Source of the DNA: CAWVSB01 sp046710535
GTDB lineage: Bacteria > Pseudomonadota > Gammaproteobacteria > Pseudomonadales > CAWVSB01
DNA: 64,000 nt
Direction: 5' to 3'
NCBI GenBank assembly: GCA_046710535.1
Contig: JBKEHH010000001.1
Location: 310,001 to 374,000 of the forward strand
Shown: positions 35,845 through 44,304 of the stretch, in pieces
How the letters are laid out: each line of letters opens with the position of its first letter
Position numbering within the stretch: position 1 is the first letter of the stretch
Made by a program: the position numbers and the translations under genes
The notes under the pieces: model-generated
The model's input: the letters and a program-made list of their open reading frames with translations, nothing else
What the model was told of the DNA's origin: nothing
Databases searched by the model: none

Positions 35845-36144
35845 AAAAGCTTGAAAGGATATCAGTAGGGCCCGATCAAGAGTTTTGTCTCTGTTATCGC
35901 TCTAGATATTATTCAAAAGCGTTATTCTAAGCGCGATGGTGATTAGGTATCTAACCTAAAGATATTAAATTAATCCGACTACAACATATTTGCCAGTCTG
36001 GCCAATTATATCCAGGCCTGCTAAGAATAGCGCTTTGTCTCATAATGAGAAGTTAATAGCAAATAGTTGTTGTGTAATGCGATTACTGTCTCGATAAAGT
36101 ATTGATTTATAAATAAAATATATATAAATCAAAGGGTTGAAAGC

Positions 36145-36160
36145 TGGTTCGATAGTTGCA
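36145..36160 (+). promoter_or_regulatory. Near-consensus sigma54 promoter of the sugar transferase gene
   Basis: TGGTTCGATAGTTGCA fits TGGYAYR-N4-TTGCW with one mismatch (T for A at the fifth base), and GG-N10-GC spacing is exact. Transcription would begin near 36171, which favours the ATG at 36197 over an in-frame ATG at 36137 that would lie upstream of the transcript. Confidence 0.6.
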
Positions 36161-36166
36161 TTGATC

Positions 36167-36186
36167 CTGACAATATTTACTGTCAG
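36167..36186. repeat. Inverted repeat at the predicted sugar transferase transcript start
   Basis: CTGACA (36167-36172) and TGTCAG (36181-36186) with an 8-base spacer, ending at the ribosome site (AGAGGA) of the ATG at 36197. It could be an operator over the start point or a leader hairpin near the ribosome site. Confidence 0.4.
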
Positions 36187-36196
36187 AGGATTCAAC

Positions 36197-36868
36197 ATGA
36201 CTGGACCGATACTAACACAAGACATAGCAAGTATTTCTTCGGCGATGAGTCGTCACGATCGAGTGGTCTATTTATTTTTTAAGAGAGTGGTGGATATAGT
36301 TGCCAGCCTCATAGCCATCGTATTATTGTCGCCTGTATTTATACTGGGAGCGCTATGCATATGCGCTGAGTCGAAAGGGCCTGTGTTTTATCGACAGCAT
36401 AGAGTCGGGTTACAGGGCAAACTCTTCAGCATATGGAAATTCCGTTCTATGCAGCACACGTTGTCGCCTGCTGCTCAAGCTAGATTATTAGAGGCTCAGA
36501 GTAGGGCTGATGTGCGCTTCAAAATGGAAGATGATCCACGTATTACCAAAGTGGGAAAGTTCATCCGTAAGTATTCAGTTGATGAGTTACCTCAGCTGTT
36601 TAACGTGCTACTTGGCGATATGAGTTTGGTAGGGCCACGGCCCGCACTCCCTTCAGAGGCCGCCGAATACACCTCAAGGCAAAAGTTGCGGCTGCTGTCA
36701 ATGCCAGGAATAACCTGTATTTGGCAGGTGTCGGGTAGGTCCGATATTCCCTTCGTCCAGCAAGTGGAAATGGATATTGATTATATGTGCAATGCGACTA
36801 TTCTTTTGGATCTAACACTGCTGGTTAAGACAGTGCCAGCGGTTGTTTTTTGCAAGGGTGCCTGCTAG
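36197..36868 (+). CDS. Bacterial sugar transferase (undecaprenyl-phosphate sugar phosphotransferase, WcaJ/EpsL-like)
   Basis: From the ATG at 36197 (AGAGGA upstream) the protein has 223 residues, the usual size of the short single-domain members. One membrane segment (VVDIVASLIAIVLLSPVFILGALC) is followed by the catalytic core: PVFYRQHRVGLQGKLFSIWKFRSM, DDPRITKVGKFIRK, DELPQLFNVLLGDMSLVGPRPALP and PGITCIWQVSGRSDI. These enzymes put the first sugar phosphate on undecaprenyl phosphate at the inner membrane, starting exopolysaccharide or O-antigen units. The other pathway genes are absent here; only a decayed gene follows. Its sigma54-type promoter and position opposite the H-NOX operon suggest NO-linked control. 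Confidence 0.9.
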   Translation: MTGPILTQDIASISSAMSRHDRVVYLFFKRVVDIVASLIAIVLLSPVFILGALCICAESKGPVFYRQHRVGLQGKLFSIWKFRSMQHTLSPAAQARLLEAQSRADVRFKMEDDPRITKVGKFIRKYSVDELPQLFNVLLGDMSLVGPRPALPSEAAEYTSRQKLRLLSMPGITCIWQVSGRSDIPFVQQVEMDIDYMCNATILLDLTLLVKTVPAVVFCKGAC

Positions 36869-36891
36869 TAAGTATTGTCCGTAATAATATT

Positions 36892-37712
36892 ATGGTCACA
36901 CCCTGCTAGGCGCCTGATTATGAGCGCTGTGGACAGCTAGTTCGCGGTGTCAATAAATATGTCCATGGCATAAGCGAACATTTACTTGTTTGCTTACCTC
37001 ATTGAAGGTATCACTAGAATGATCACCAAAGAGCCATTTTTGTCCTTTGGCTTACTCCGGTTCTCTATCCGAAAATCTATTGGTTATTGGGTAACACCGG
37101 TGTCACCGGGGGCTGGATTTCGCAGCAAGTTGTAAGCTCGCAGTGGCTTATCAATCCTAGGACGATGCGATTATTTACGCTGATGCCGACATGATGTTTA
37201 TTGATGATTATGATGCCCACAGTTATTGGCAAGACGATGCCTTACGGCTGTTCGAAACGATTAGAGGGCCGACAATGCGAATAGATAGGCGCTATAAAAA
37301 TTGGTATAAAAGCGCCAGTGACCTGATGTCGTTAGGGTCGCCAGATAAAATTAATGGTGCTTACATAGCTCAGCTTAATGCGGTTAGGCCAGGCTCTGTG
37401 AGGCAGATGTGCGAAAAGATTGAGCAAGTTATAGATCGAGATTGGCAGCGAGAGTTACTCGTAAGGTTAGACTTTTCTGAGTTTATTCTTTATGGCTCGT
37501 ATGTTCGAAATTCAGATCACTTGTTAAGCCAGCATTTCATTACTGATGTTCAGCGCTGTGCCAGCTCGTGGTTTCACGACATTAAAACTGAGCGAGATGC
37601 TTTGGAGTTCATTTCTGAATCACGGCGTTCAAAGTGCGCCGTTCATTTACAGTCAAACCTAGGCTTTAGCCCTAATTTACTAAATGGCGAACTGTTTACT
37701 TCAGCTGGCTGA
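36892..37712 (+). pseudogene. Decayed DUF6492-family (glycosyltransferase-like) gene
   Basis: Starting at ATG 36892 the frame reads MVTPC, then TAG (36907-36909), then APDYERCGQLVRGVNKYVHG and EHLLVCLPH, then TGA (37003-37005). This matches the N-terminus of DUF6492 proteins (VTPCYAPD...). After a degenerate stretch and a frame change come GWISQQVV and, in a further frame, KLAVAYQS, a TAG (37158-37160) and DDAIIYADADMMFID. The last frame stays open to 37712 (173 codons from 37191). At least three stops and one or two frameshifts are present. It overlaps the end of the convergent esterase gene by 17 bases. Intact, it may have been part of the polysaccharide function begun by the upstream sugar transferase. 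Confidence 0.75.
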
Positions 37713-38652
37713 AAAACTGCCATATAAGTTCGCTGGATTCTAACTCAGCCGGGTTAGGTCCGCGAATTCGCTGAAACTTCACTTTTCTACTGGGTATTAC
37801 ATGGCCAGAATTGCTAAAGGTAAATAGGGCAACTTGCTGCGATACTTGAGCACTTGTCCAATGAGCTTTTATAACGCTATTGTCGGTCTCTTTAGTGAGT
37901 ATAGTTTCACTGAATTGATCTAAGTTAGCGAGAGTTCGCCAGTAGTCGCCGTTGTCGATTGACGAAATTACATGGCCGCGGCTAGTGTCGCCGGAGATAT
38001 CAACCAGCCCACCGTTGTATGGGTTTAAAGGATCTTCAGTGCCATTCAGTATCGCCATTGAAACGGGTTTACCAGAGGCAATACAGTCAAAGTTATCGGG
38101 GCTCGGCGGATTAGCTGCTATAGCGGCAAAACCGGCAAATCTTGTTGGCATTTCATGGGCCAAACGATAAACGAATTGCCCTCCATTAGATAATCCTAAG
38201 GCAAAAACTTGGTCGAGGTTGATTTTGTATTGGTTATCAAAGTACTCGATCATGGCAGTGATAAATGCCGGGTCGTTAATGTTGTTAGTGTTGGCAGAGT
38301 ATTTTGCTGATGCGCGACAGTCATTCCAGCTACCCTCGAAACCGCTGGGATATACCGCAATAAAATTATTGTCGTTTCCTAAGTAGTCAAATTGATAAGC
38401 TGTTTGTTGTCTGATAGTTTCAGCGCTGGAGTGAGACCCATGAAATATAAATATCAATTTGGAGTTTGGTTCTAAATTTTCTGGCAGGTAGTAATTGAAA
38501 CTACGCTTCAATGTATCGACAGTTATGTTATCAGTTTTATAGCTGCCTATCGTCGGCGGAGACGCCCAACTATGTAGTTTGAAATAGTCGACATATAAAG
38601 TCACAAGAGTGATGAAAAACATAACAAGGACGGCTGGTATTTTTTTCAGCAT
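37696..38652 (-). CDS. LpqC/PHB-depolymerase-like secreted esterase
   Basis: 318 residues. An N-terminal hydrophobic segment (6-23) acts as signal or anchor. The alpha/beta hydrolase core has FIFHGSHSSAETIRQQT, then YPSGFEGSWNDCRA (the Cys-containing loop of the LpqC/feruloyl esterase group), nucleophile elbow GLSNGGQF (S155) and a late FSNSGHVIP histidine. Family members cleave PHB-type polyesters or feruloyl/acetyl esters of polysaccharides. In this island a polysaccharide esterase role is possible, but the substrate is unknown. Confidence 0.82.
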   Translation of the reverse strand: MLKKIPAVLVMFFITLVTLYVDYFKLHSWASPPTIGSYKTDNITVDTLKRSFNYYLPENLEPNSKLIFIFHGSHSSAETIRQQTAYQFDYLGNDNNFIAVYPSGFEGSWNDCRASAKYSANTNNINDPAFITAMIEYFDNQYKINLDQVFALGLSNGGQFVYRLAHEMPTRFAGFAAIAANPPSPDNFDCIASGKPVSMAILNGTEDPLNPYNGGLVDISGDTSRGHVISSIDNGDYWRTLANLDQFSETILTKETDNSVIKAHWTSAQVSQQVALFTFSNSGHVIPSRKVKFQRIRGPNPAELESSELIWQFFSQLK

Positions 38653-38739
38653 AATTCTAAATTTTGTATTTAACGATGACGAAAGTTTTCGATCAGATAT
38701 CGTTAGTTATCAGAGATGTGAAGCTTTGGGAAATAATCA

Positions 38740-38758
38740 GGCGCGAAGAAATCGCGCC
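38740..38758 (-). terminator. Hairpin directly after infA
   Basis: GGCGCGA / TCGCGCC (38740-38746 with 38752-38758), 5-base loop, 9 bases after the infA stop on the minus strand. Only scattered T residues follow, so it may be a weak terminator or a transcript-end stabiliser. Confidence 0.5.
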
Positions 38759-38767
38759 ATATTACTA

Positions 38768-38986
38768 TTATCTAGCCCGGTAGGTGATTCTACCTTTAGT
38801 TAAATCATAAGGTGTTAGTTCAACCTTAACTTTGTCGCCAGTTAAAATACGAATGTAGTTTTTACGCATTTTTCCAGAAATATGCGCAGTAACAACGTGA
38901 TCGTTTTCTAGCTTCACTCGAAATGTTGTGTTCGGCAGAGTATCAATAACCTCTCCATCCATTTCAATTTGTTCTTCTTTTGCCAT
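38768..38986 (-). CDS. infA: Translation initiation factor IF-1
   Basis: 72 residues, a single S1/OB fold: EMDGEVIDTLPNTTFRVKLEN, AHISGKMRKNYIRILTGDKV and GRITYRAR are family-standard. It binds the ribosomal A site during initiation. In related genomes it follows clpA; here about 7 kb of island genes separate them. Confidence 0.98.
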   Translation of the reverse strand: MAKEEQIEMDGEVIDTLPNTTFRVKLENDHVVTAHISGKMRKNYIRILTGDKVKVELTPYDLTKGRITYRAR

Positions 38987-39086
38987 TCAAAAATTACCTA
39001 CTGGGTGTCAATTTACTGGTACAAAGGCTTTGACCAGTCAAAACAAGGCGAGAATTTTGCACTAAAACCGTCTTATAAGCAAAGTA

Positions 39087-39797
39087 TTACGGAGTGTAGG
39101 GCTGCCATTGCCCTTGCATTAGCACTTCTATAGGTCTGAACTTGGTTTTATAGGCCATTTTGGGACTTTGTTTGATCCAATAACCTAAATAGAGGTGAGG
39201 CCAGTTTTGTTGCTGGGCATGCTGTATTTGACTGAGAACGCAGAAAGTTCCAAGACTGCGGCTGGCCAGGGCAGGGTCGTAAAAGGTATATATAGCCGAC
39301 ATGGCATCCTGCAATAGATCAGTGACTGCAACTGCTATAAGCTTACCATTTAATCTAAAGGTCATATAAGTGCTGGTATCCCAGTGACAGTTTAAAAAAC
39401 TGTCGTATTGTTCGCGATTTGCCGGATACATATCACCATCGCTATGTTGCTCGGTGATATAGCTGTGATAGAGCTGATAATGCTCATCGTCGTCAATAGC
39501 GTTGGTAAAACTAACAGCGACATCTTTGTTTTTTGCTAGCACGCGTTTTTGGCTTTTTGACGCCATAAAAGTTGCGCTTGGAATTCGGGTGGGCACACAG
39601 GCTTGGCAACTACCGCATTGTGGTTTATATACATGTTCACCGCTGCGCCTGAAGCCTAGTTCAGATAGACGAGAATATAACTCCTTAGTGATAGTCACAT
39701 TAGGATCAATGAACAGCGTGGTTGCATCTCTGTCGCTGAGATAGCTACAGGTATGCGGCTGAGTGACAAAAACCTTTATTTGTTGCTGTGTACTCAA
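39087..39797 (-). CDS. bpt: Aspartate/glutamate leucyltransferase (Bpt/Ate family)
   Basis: Best start is TTG at 39797 (GAGG upstream), giving 236 residues, as in Pseudomonas. The open frame extends to 39860, but those residues do not look conserved. Cysteine cluster PQCGSCQACVP, CSYL near the N-terminus, LYLGYWIKQSPKMAYKTKFRP near the C-terminus. Bpt adds Leu from Leu-tRNA to N-terminal Asp/Glu, producing ClpS/ClpAP degrons, which fits the linkage with aat, clpS and clpA. Confidence 0.93.
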   Translation of the reverse strand: MSTQQQIKVFVTQPHTCSYLSDRDATTLFIDPNVTITKELYSRLSELGFRRSGEHVYKPQCGSCQACVPTRIPSATFMASKSQKRVLAKNKDVAVSFTNAIDDDEHYQLYHSYITEQHSDGDMYPANREQYDSFLNCHWDTSTYMTFRLNGKLIAVAVTDLLQDAMSAIYTFYDPALASRSLGTFCVLSQIQHAQQQNWPHLYLGYWIKQSPKMAYKTKFRPIEVLMQGQWQPYTP

Positions 39798-39974
39798 TGC
39801 GACCTCAATGAAAACGACTGGTACTGATCTGATTATGACTGGGTCTTTTTGAATACACAATTACTGCAACATAACTGCGACTTCGGATCGTTAGTGCTTA
39901 AAATAATTTAATGGTGTTGTTTATAGATAATAAAATTAACTAAACTTACTTTTTGTTTCTTCATCGTTTAGGTT

Positions 39975-40694
39975 TTATACCAATAAATCTCTTACCAACA
40001 TTGAGCTTTGATTCTTCCACGGGTGGCTTGCGGGAGCCTCAGCTACCAATGATTTTAAGCTTTGAATAAAGTCATTTCTAGTCATTAAAACTGCGCCCAT
40101 GGTAAAAAGATGGTCGCTATCTACTTGGCAATCAATAAGTTTGTAGCCGCAGTCAGCCAAATGTTGACTGATAGCTAACATGGCCATTTTGGAGGTATTG
40201 GTTTGCAAGCTAAACATAGACTCACCAAAGAATACTTTACCTAACGCTACGCCGTATAAACCACCGACTAATTCTTGTTGATCCCATATCTCTATGGAAT
40301 GTGCGAAGCCGTCATGGTGAAGCTGTGTGTAGGCATCACGCATTTCTTCGGTTATCCATGTGCCTTGGTCATGCTCTCGCACTGCTCCACATAGATTAAT
40401 AACATCTGCGAATGCTTGGTCAAAAGTATAATTGAGAGCTGATTTACGGATGAATTTTTTAAGGCTTTTAGAGCAATGGAGCTGGCTAGGAATAATAACG
40501 GCGCGTGGATTGGGAGACCACCAAAGAATAGGTTGGTCGTCGTCATACCAAGGAAAAATGCCACTACTATAGGCAGTGACTAAACGCTTGCTTGATAAGT
40601 CACCGCCTGCAGCGAGCAGCCCATTGGGATCCTCTAGCGCATTGTCTACGCTAGGGAAATCGTCACTATCAGCTGTTAACCAAGAAATATTCAA
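39975..40694 (-). CDS. aat: Leucyl/phenylalanyl-tRNA-protein transferase
   Basis: 239 residues. Typical motifs: NGLLAAGGDLS, YSSGIFPWY, WWSPNPRAV, HSIEIWDQQELVGGLYGVALGKVFFGESMFS and the C-terminal DCQVDSDHLFTMGA. It attaches Leu or Phe to N-terminal Lys/Arg, making primary N-degrons for ClpS. It lies 31 bases after trxB and 177 bases before the bpt start. Confidence 0.96.
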   Translation of the reverse strand: MNISWLTADSDDFPSVDNALEDPNGLLAAGGDLSSKRLVTAYSSGIFPWYDDDQPILWWSPNPRAVIIPSQLHCSKSLKKFIRKSALNYTFDQAFADVINLCGAVREHDQGTWITEEMRDAYTQLHHDGFAHSIEIWDQQELVGGLYGVALGKVFFGESMFSLQTNTSKMAMLAISQHLADCGYKLIDCQVDSDHLFTMGAVLMTRNDFIQSLKSLVAEAPASHPWKNQSSMLVRDLLV

Positions 40695-40725
40695 CAGGCA
40701 GTTACCAATGGTTGAATAATGCTTA

Positions 40726-41688
40726 TTAAGCTTGCTTTAGATCATCCAGATATTTTTCAGCGTCTAATGCCGCCATACAGCCTGACGCTGCTGATGTAAC
40801 CGCTTGGCGATAAATATGGTCGCCTACATCACCAGCGGCAAAAACCCCGGGGATACTAGTTGCGGTTGCATTGCCCTGAGTACCACTGTTAATCGTTAAA
40901 TAACCGTCTTTCATGTCTAATTGGCCGGCGAAAATATCGGTATTTGGTTTGTGGCCAATGGCGATAAACACTCCTTGTAGGTCAATATCTTGGGTGGTGC
41001 CGTCTGCAGTGCTTTTAATACGCATGCCGGTAACGCCGCTGTCATCGCCTAGGACTTCGTCTAATGTATTGTTCCACGCTAGGGTTACGTTACCGTTCTT
41101 AGCTTTCTCAAAGAGCTTATCCTGCAATATTTTTTCTGCCCGTAAGCCTTCTCTGCGGTGGACTAATACCACTTCAGAGGCAATATTTGATAGATATAAG
41201 GCTTCTTCAACGGCAGTATTACCACCACCAATAACGGCAACCTTTTGATTGCGGTAGAAAAATCCGTCACAAGTTGCACAGGCGCTTACGCCTTTGCCTG
41301 CAAAGGCTTCTTCAGACGGTAAACCCAGATACTGAGCCGAAGCGCCAGTAGCAATAATTAGCGCATCGCAGGTATAGGTTGCTTGATCGCCAATAAGGGT
41401 AAATGGCCCATCTTCATTAAGCTTAGTGGTATGAATATGGTCGAAAATAATCTTAGTATCAAAGCGTTCAGCGTGTTTTTGCATACGCACCATTAGCTCT
41501 GGGCCTTGCACGCCATCGTTATCACCAGGCCAGTTATCTACATCAGTGGTGGTGGTTAATTGGCCACCTTGCTCCATACCAGTAATGAGTACGGGGTTTA
41601 AATTGGCACGAGCGGCATAAATGGCGGCGGTGTAGCCCGCTGGGCCAGAACCTAATATAAGTAGTGGATGGTGTTGAATGTCGCTCAT
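40726..41688 (-). CDS. trxB: Thioredoxin reductase
   Basis: 320 residues. FAD motif GSGPAGYTAAIYAARA at the N-terminus, redox-active C137-A-T-C140, NADPH motif GGGNTAVEEALYLS, and FAAGDVGDHIYRQAVTSAASG at the C-terminus. It reduces thioredoxin with NADPH. Divergent from ftsK across a 262-base gap in which I see no further gene. Confidence 0.97.
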   Translation of the reverse strand: MSDIQHHPLLILGSGPAGYTAAIYAARANLNPVLITGMEQGGQLTTTTDVDNWPGDNDGVQGPELMVRMQKHAERFDTKIIFDHIHTTKLNEDGPFTLIGDQATYTCDALIIATGASAQYLGLPSEEAFAGKGVSACATCDGFFYRNQKVAVIGGGNTAVEEALYLSNIASEVVLVHRREGLRAEKILQDKLFEKAKNGNVTLAWNNTLDEVLGDDSGVTGMRIKSTADGTTQDIDLQGVFIAIGHKPNTDIFAGQLDMKDGYLTINSGTQGNATATSIPGVFAAGDVGDHIYRQAVTSAASGCMAALDAEKYLDDLKQA

Positions 41689-41950
41689 TACTACAGTTTC
41701 CTTAATGTTTGTTGGTGGTGCTTATAAGCTATTGATGGGGTTTATTAATAGAAAAACAAGCGTGTTAGTTACTCGACAATAAATGATTTAGACCAGTGAT
41801 TTGAACAAATCTAGTGCTGAAATGCCAGCTAATGTTAAGTCACTATTTAGGATTGACTAATGATTGATCAAATTAGCGCAGATAGTCCCGAAAGCGCTGA
41901 TAAACATAGAATAGAGAGGGTTAATTCGTTAAGCTTAGTTAACTTTTTAT

Positions 41951-44302
41951 ATGGGCGTAGTGCTGGTTGTGGATAAGAATAAAACGAAGTTTGCCGAAGG
42001 CGAAGATGTGGTTAGTCATCGGTTGCGAGAAGGCGCGTTTATTGGTCTAGCGGCGGTTTGCATATACTTGTTTATCGCTTTAGTCAGTTATGATCCAGCC
42101 GATCCAGGTTGGTCTCACACCGGTACCAATGACATCGCAAAAAATGCTGTCGGTTTAACCGGTGCTTGGTTGGCTGATGTGATGTATTCGTTGTGTGGTT
42201 TTATGGCGTTTTTATTCCCAATTATGATTGCTTACCGCGCATGGCTTATTTTTCACGAACGTCTGCAAGCTAAAAACTTTGACTGGTTTGGCGTAGGTAT
42301 GCGCTTTTTGGGTTTTATGTTAGTGATGATTGGCACTACTGGCCTAGCTGAGCTTAATTCTGTGGCCGCCAATGATTTACCAGCAGGCCCTGGCGGCATT
42401 TTGGGTGATATTGTTGGCACTAGCGCTCATGACGCGTTTAACGTTATTGGTGGTCGGCTTATTCTGATTGCAGTCTTGCTTTACGGCTTAACCATCTTCA
42501 TTGATTTTTCTTGGCTGTCGGTGATGGATCAAACAGGCCGCGTTACGCTGCAGCTCATTGCAACTGCCAAACTTAAATGGAAGGCGCGAAGCGAAAAGCG
42601 AGTTGAAGAAAAAACTATAGAAGTAAAGAAAAAGGTCCGCCAAATTGCTATTAGGCAAAGCGTTGAGAAAGAGAAAAAACGCGTACCAGTGAAAATCGCC
42701 CAACTTCCTAAAAAGGCGGAACAAGGTAAGCGCGTTCTGCAAGAGAAACAAACCTCATTATTCGGTAGCGATGTTAGCCAAAGTCAGCTACCAAAATTAG
42801 ATTTACTGTCGCAACCAACAGCTGACCACAAAAAAGGTTATTCAAAAGAAGCTCTAGAAGGTATGTCGCGTCTACTAGAGTTAAAGCTAAACGACTTTAA
42901 TATTGAGGCAGAGGTTGTTGCAGTTTACCCCGGGCCGGTAATTACTCGGTTCGAAATTCAGCCAGCTCCGGGTATTAAAGTCAGTAAAATTACTGGTGTT
43001 GCCAAGGATATTGCACGTTCGTTGGCAGTTATCAGTGTCAGAGTGGTAGAGGTTATTCCGGGTAAGCCATACGTTGGTATTGAAATACCCAATGAAGACC
43101 GCGAGATGGTAATGCTGTCCCAAGTGCTGTCTTCTAAAGTATTTGAAGACGCTAAGTCACCGTTAACGCTAGTGTTGGGCCATGATATTGCGGGTCTACC
43201 GGTTGTGGCAGACCTGTCAAAAATGCCGCATTTATTGGTTGCTGGTACCACTGGTTCTGGTAAGTCTGTCGGTGTTAACGCCATGATCCTCAGTATGTTG
43301 TATAAAGCGGGGCCCGATGAGCTGCGATTGATTATGGTTGACCCAAAAATGTTGGAACTGGCCATTTATGATGGCATTCCGCATTTGTTAACGCCAGTAA
43401 TTACCGACATGAAAGACGCTGCCAATGGTTTGCGATGGTGTGTTGGTGAAATGGAGCGGCGTTATAAGCTAATGGCGGCCATGGGCGTAAGAAACTTGGC
43501 TGGCTTTAATCGTAAAGTGCAAGACGCGATTGATGCAGGCGAGCCAATTAAAGACCCAATTTGGGTGCTGCCACAAGACGAAAGCTTATATGAAAATGGT
43601 GTGCCGGAAGCGCCCGACTTAGAAACTTTACCGTTTATTGTTGTCGTAATCGACGAGTTTGCCGACATGATGATGATTGTCGGTAAGAAAGTTGAAGAGC
43701 TGATTGCTCGTATTGCGCAAAAGGCTAGGGCAGCGGGTATTCATTTGATTTTAGCAACACAACGGCCGTCAGTTGATGTTATCACTGGTTTAATTAAAGC
43801 CAATGTACCTACTCGGATCGCGTTTCAGGTTTCATCTAAAATCGATTCACGGACTATTTTAGATCAAGGCGGCGCAGAGCAATTGTTAGGCCAAGGCGAT
43901 ATGTTGTATTTACCACCTGGAACAGGTCTGCCAGTAAGGGTACATGGGGCCTTTGTTGAAGATGACGAAGTGCATCGCGTGGTAGCCGCGTGGAAGGAAC
44001 AAGGTGAGCCGCGTTATATTCAAGACTTAATAGACGATGGTGCCGCCGGAGTATTACCAGGAATAGCCTCTGAGCAAGGCGCAAATGGTGGTGACGATGA
44101 AAGTGACGCTTTATATGATGAAGCGGTAGCATTTGTCACTGAAACGCGTAAAGCCTCTATTTCATCGGTGCAACGTAAACTGCGAGTTGGTTACAACCGC
44201 GCTGCACGAATGATTGAAACTATGGAAGCGGCTGGAGTGGTATCTGAAATGGGCACCAATGGCCAGCGTGAAGTCTTAGCTCCACCGGCGCCAAGAGCAT
44301 AA
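41951..44302 (+). CDS. ftsK: DNA translocase FtsK
   Basis: 783 residues, similar to Pseudomonas-length FtsK. Four transmembrane helices (between about 30 and 190), a basic/charged linker, and alpha/beta motor domains with Walker A AGTTGSGKSVGVN. Walker B is IVVVIDEFADMMM and later HLILATQRPSVDVITG. The C-terminal gamma winged helix (DEAVAFVTETRKASISSVQR...GYNRAARMI) reads KOPS and activates XerD. It clears chromosome termini at the division septum. The exact start among nearby GTG/ATG codons is uncertain. Confidence 0.97.
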   Translation: MGVVLVVDKNKTKFAEGEDVVSHRLREGAFIGLAAVCIYLFIALVSYDPADPGWSHTGTNDIAKNAVGLTGAWLADVMYSLCGFMAFLFPIMIAYRAWLIFHERLQAKNFDWFGVGMRFLGFMLVMIGTTGLAELNSVAANDLPAGPGGILGDIVGTSAHDAFNVIGGRLILIAVLLYGLTIFIDFSWLSVMDQTGRVTLQLIATAKLKWKARSEKRVEEKTIEVKKKVRQIAIRQSVEKEKKRVPVKIAQLPKKAEQGKRVLQEKQTSLFGSDVSQSQLPKLDLLSQPTADHKKGYSKEALEGMSRLLELKLNDFNIEAEVVAVYPGPVITRFEIQPAPGIKVSKITGVAKDIARSLAVISVRVVEVIPGKPYVGIEIPNEDREMVMLSQVLSSKVFEDAKSPLTLVLGHDIAGLPVVADLSKMPHLLVAGTTGSGKSVGVNAMILSMLYKAGPDELRLIMVDPKMLELAIYDGIPHLLTPVITDMKDAANGLRWCVGEMERRYKLMAAMGVRNLAGFNRKVQDAIDAGEPIKDPIWVLPQDESLYENGVPEAPDLETLPFIVVVIDEFADMMMIVGKKVEELIARIAQKARAAGIHLILATQRPSVDVITGLIKANVPTRIAFQVSSKIDSRTILDQGGAEQLLGQGDMLYLPPGTGLPVRVHGAFVEDDEVHRVVAAWKEQGEPRYIQDLIDDGAAGVLPGIASEQGANGGDDESDALYDEAVAFVTETRKASISSVQRKLRVGYNRAARMIETMEAAGVVSEMGTNGQREVLAPPAPRA

Positions 44303-44304
44303 TT

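Larger units (their letters stand above)
35593..36196. other. Long regulatory intergenic region of the divergent H-NOX operon and sugar transferase gene
   Basis: About 600 bases without a credible gene. It holds two oppositely oriented sigma54-type promoters (35639-35654 minus; 36145-36160 plus), palindromes at 35638-35650, 35716-35728 and 35735-35747, a perfect 8-base inverted repeat at 35821-35844 and another at 36167-36186. The remaining AT-rich middle (about 35850-36140) shows no promoter of GG-N10-GC type on either strand, and no terminator. Confidence 0.7.

Noticed and set aside
35750..36140. Small regulatory RNA (Qrr-like) in the gap beside a LuxO-like regulator
   Set aside because: LuxO homologues often drive sigma54-dependent sRNAs, but I found no additional GG-N10-GC promoter on either strand in this part and no hairpin followed by a T run.
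31600..38652. Prophage or transposon origin of the island
   Set aside because: No integrase, transposase, terminal repeats, target duplication or tRNA was seen at either boundary.
42488..42751. 87-codon minus-strand frame inside ftsK
   Set aside because: It is antisense to the charged linker of ftsK, a region whose A-rich coding strand gives Phe/Leu-rich antisense frames by composition alone.
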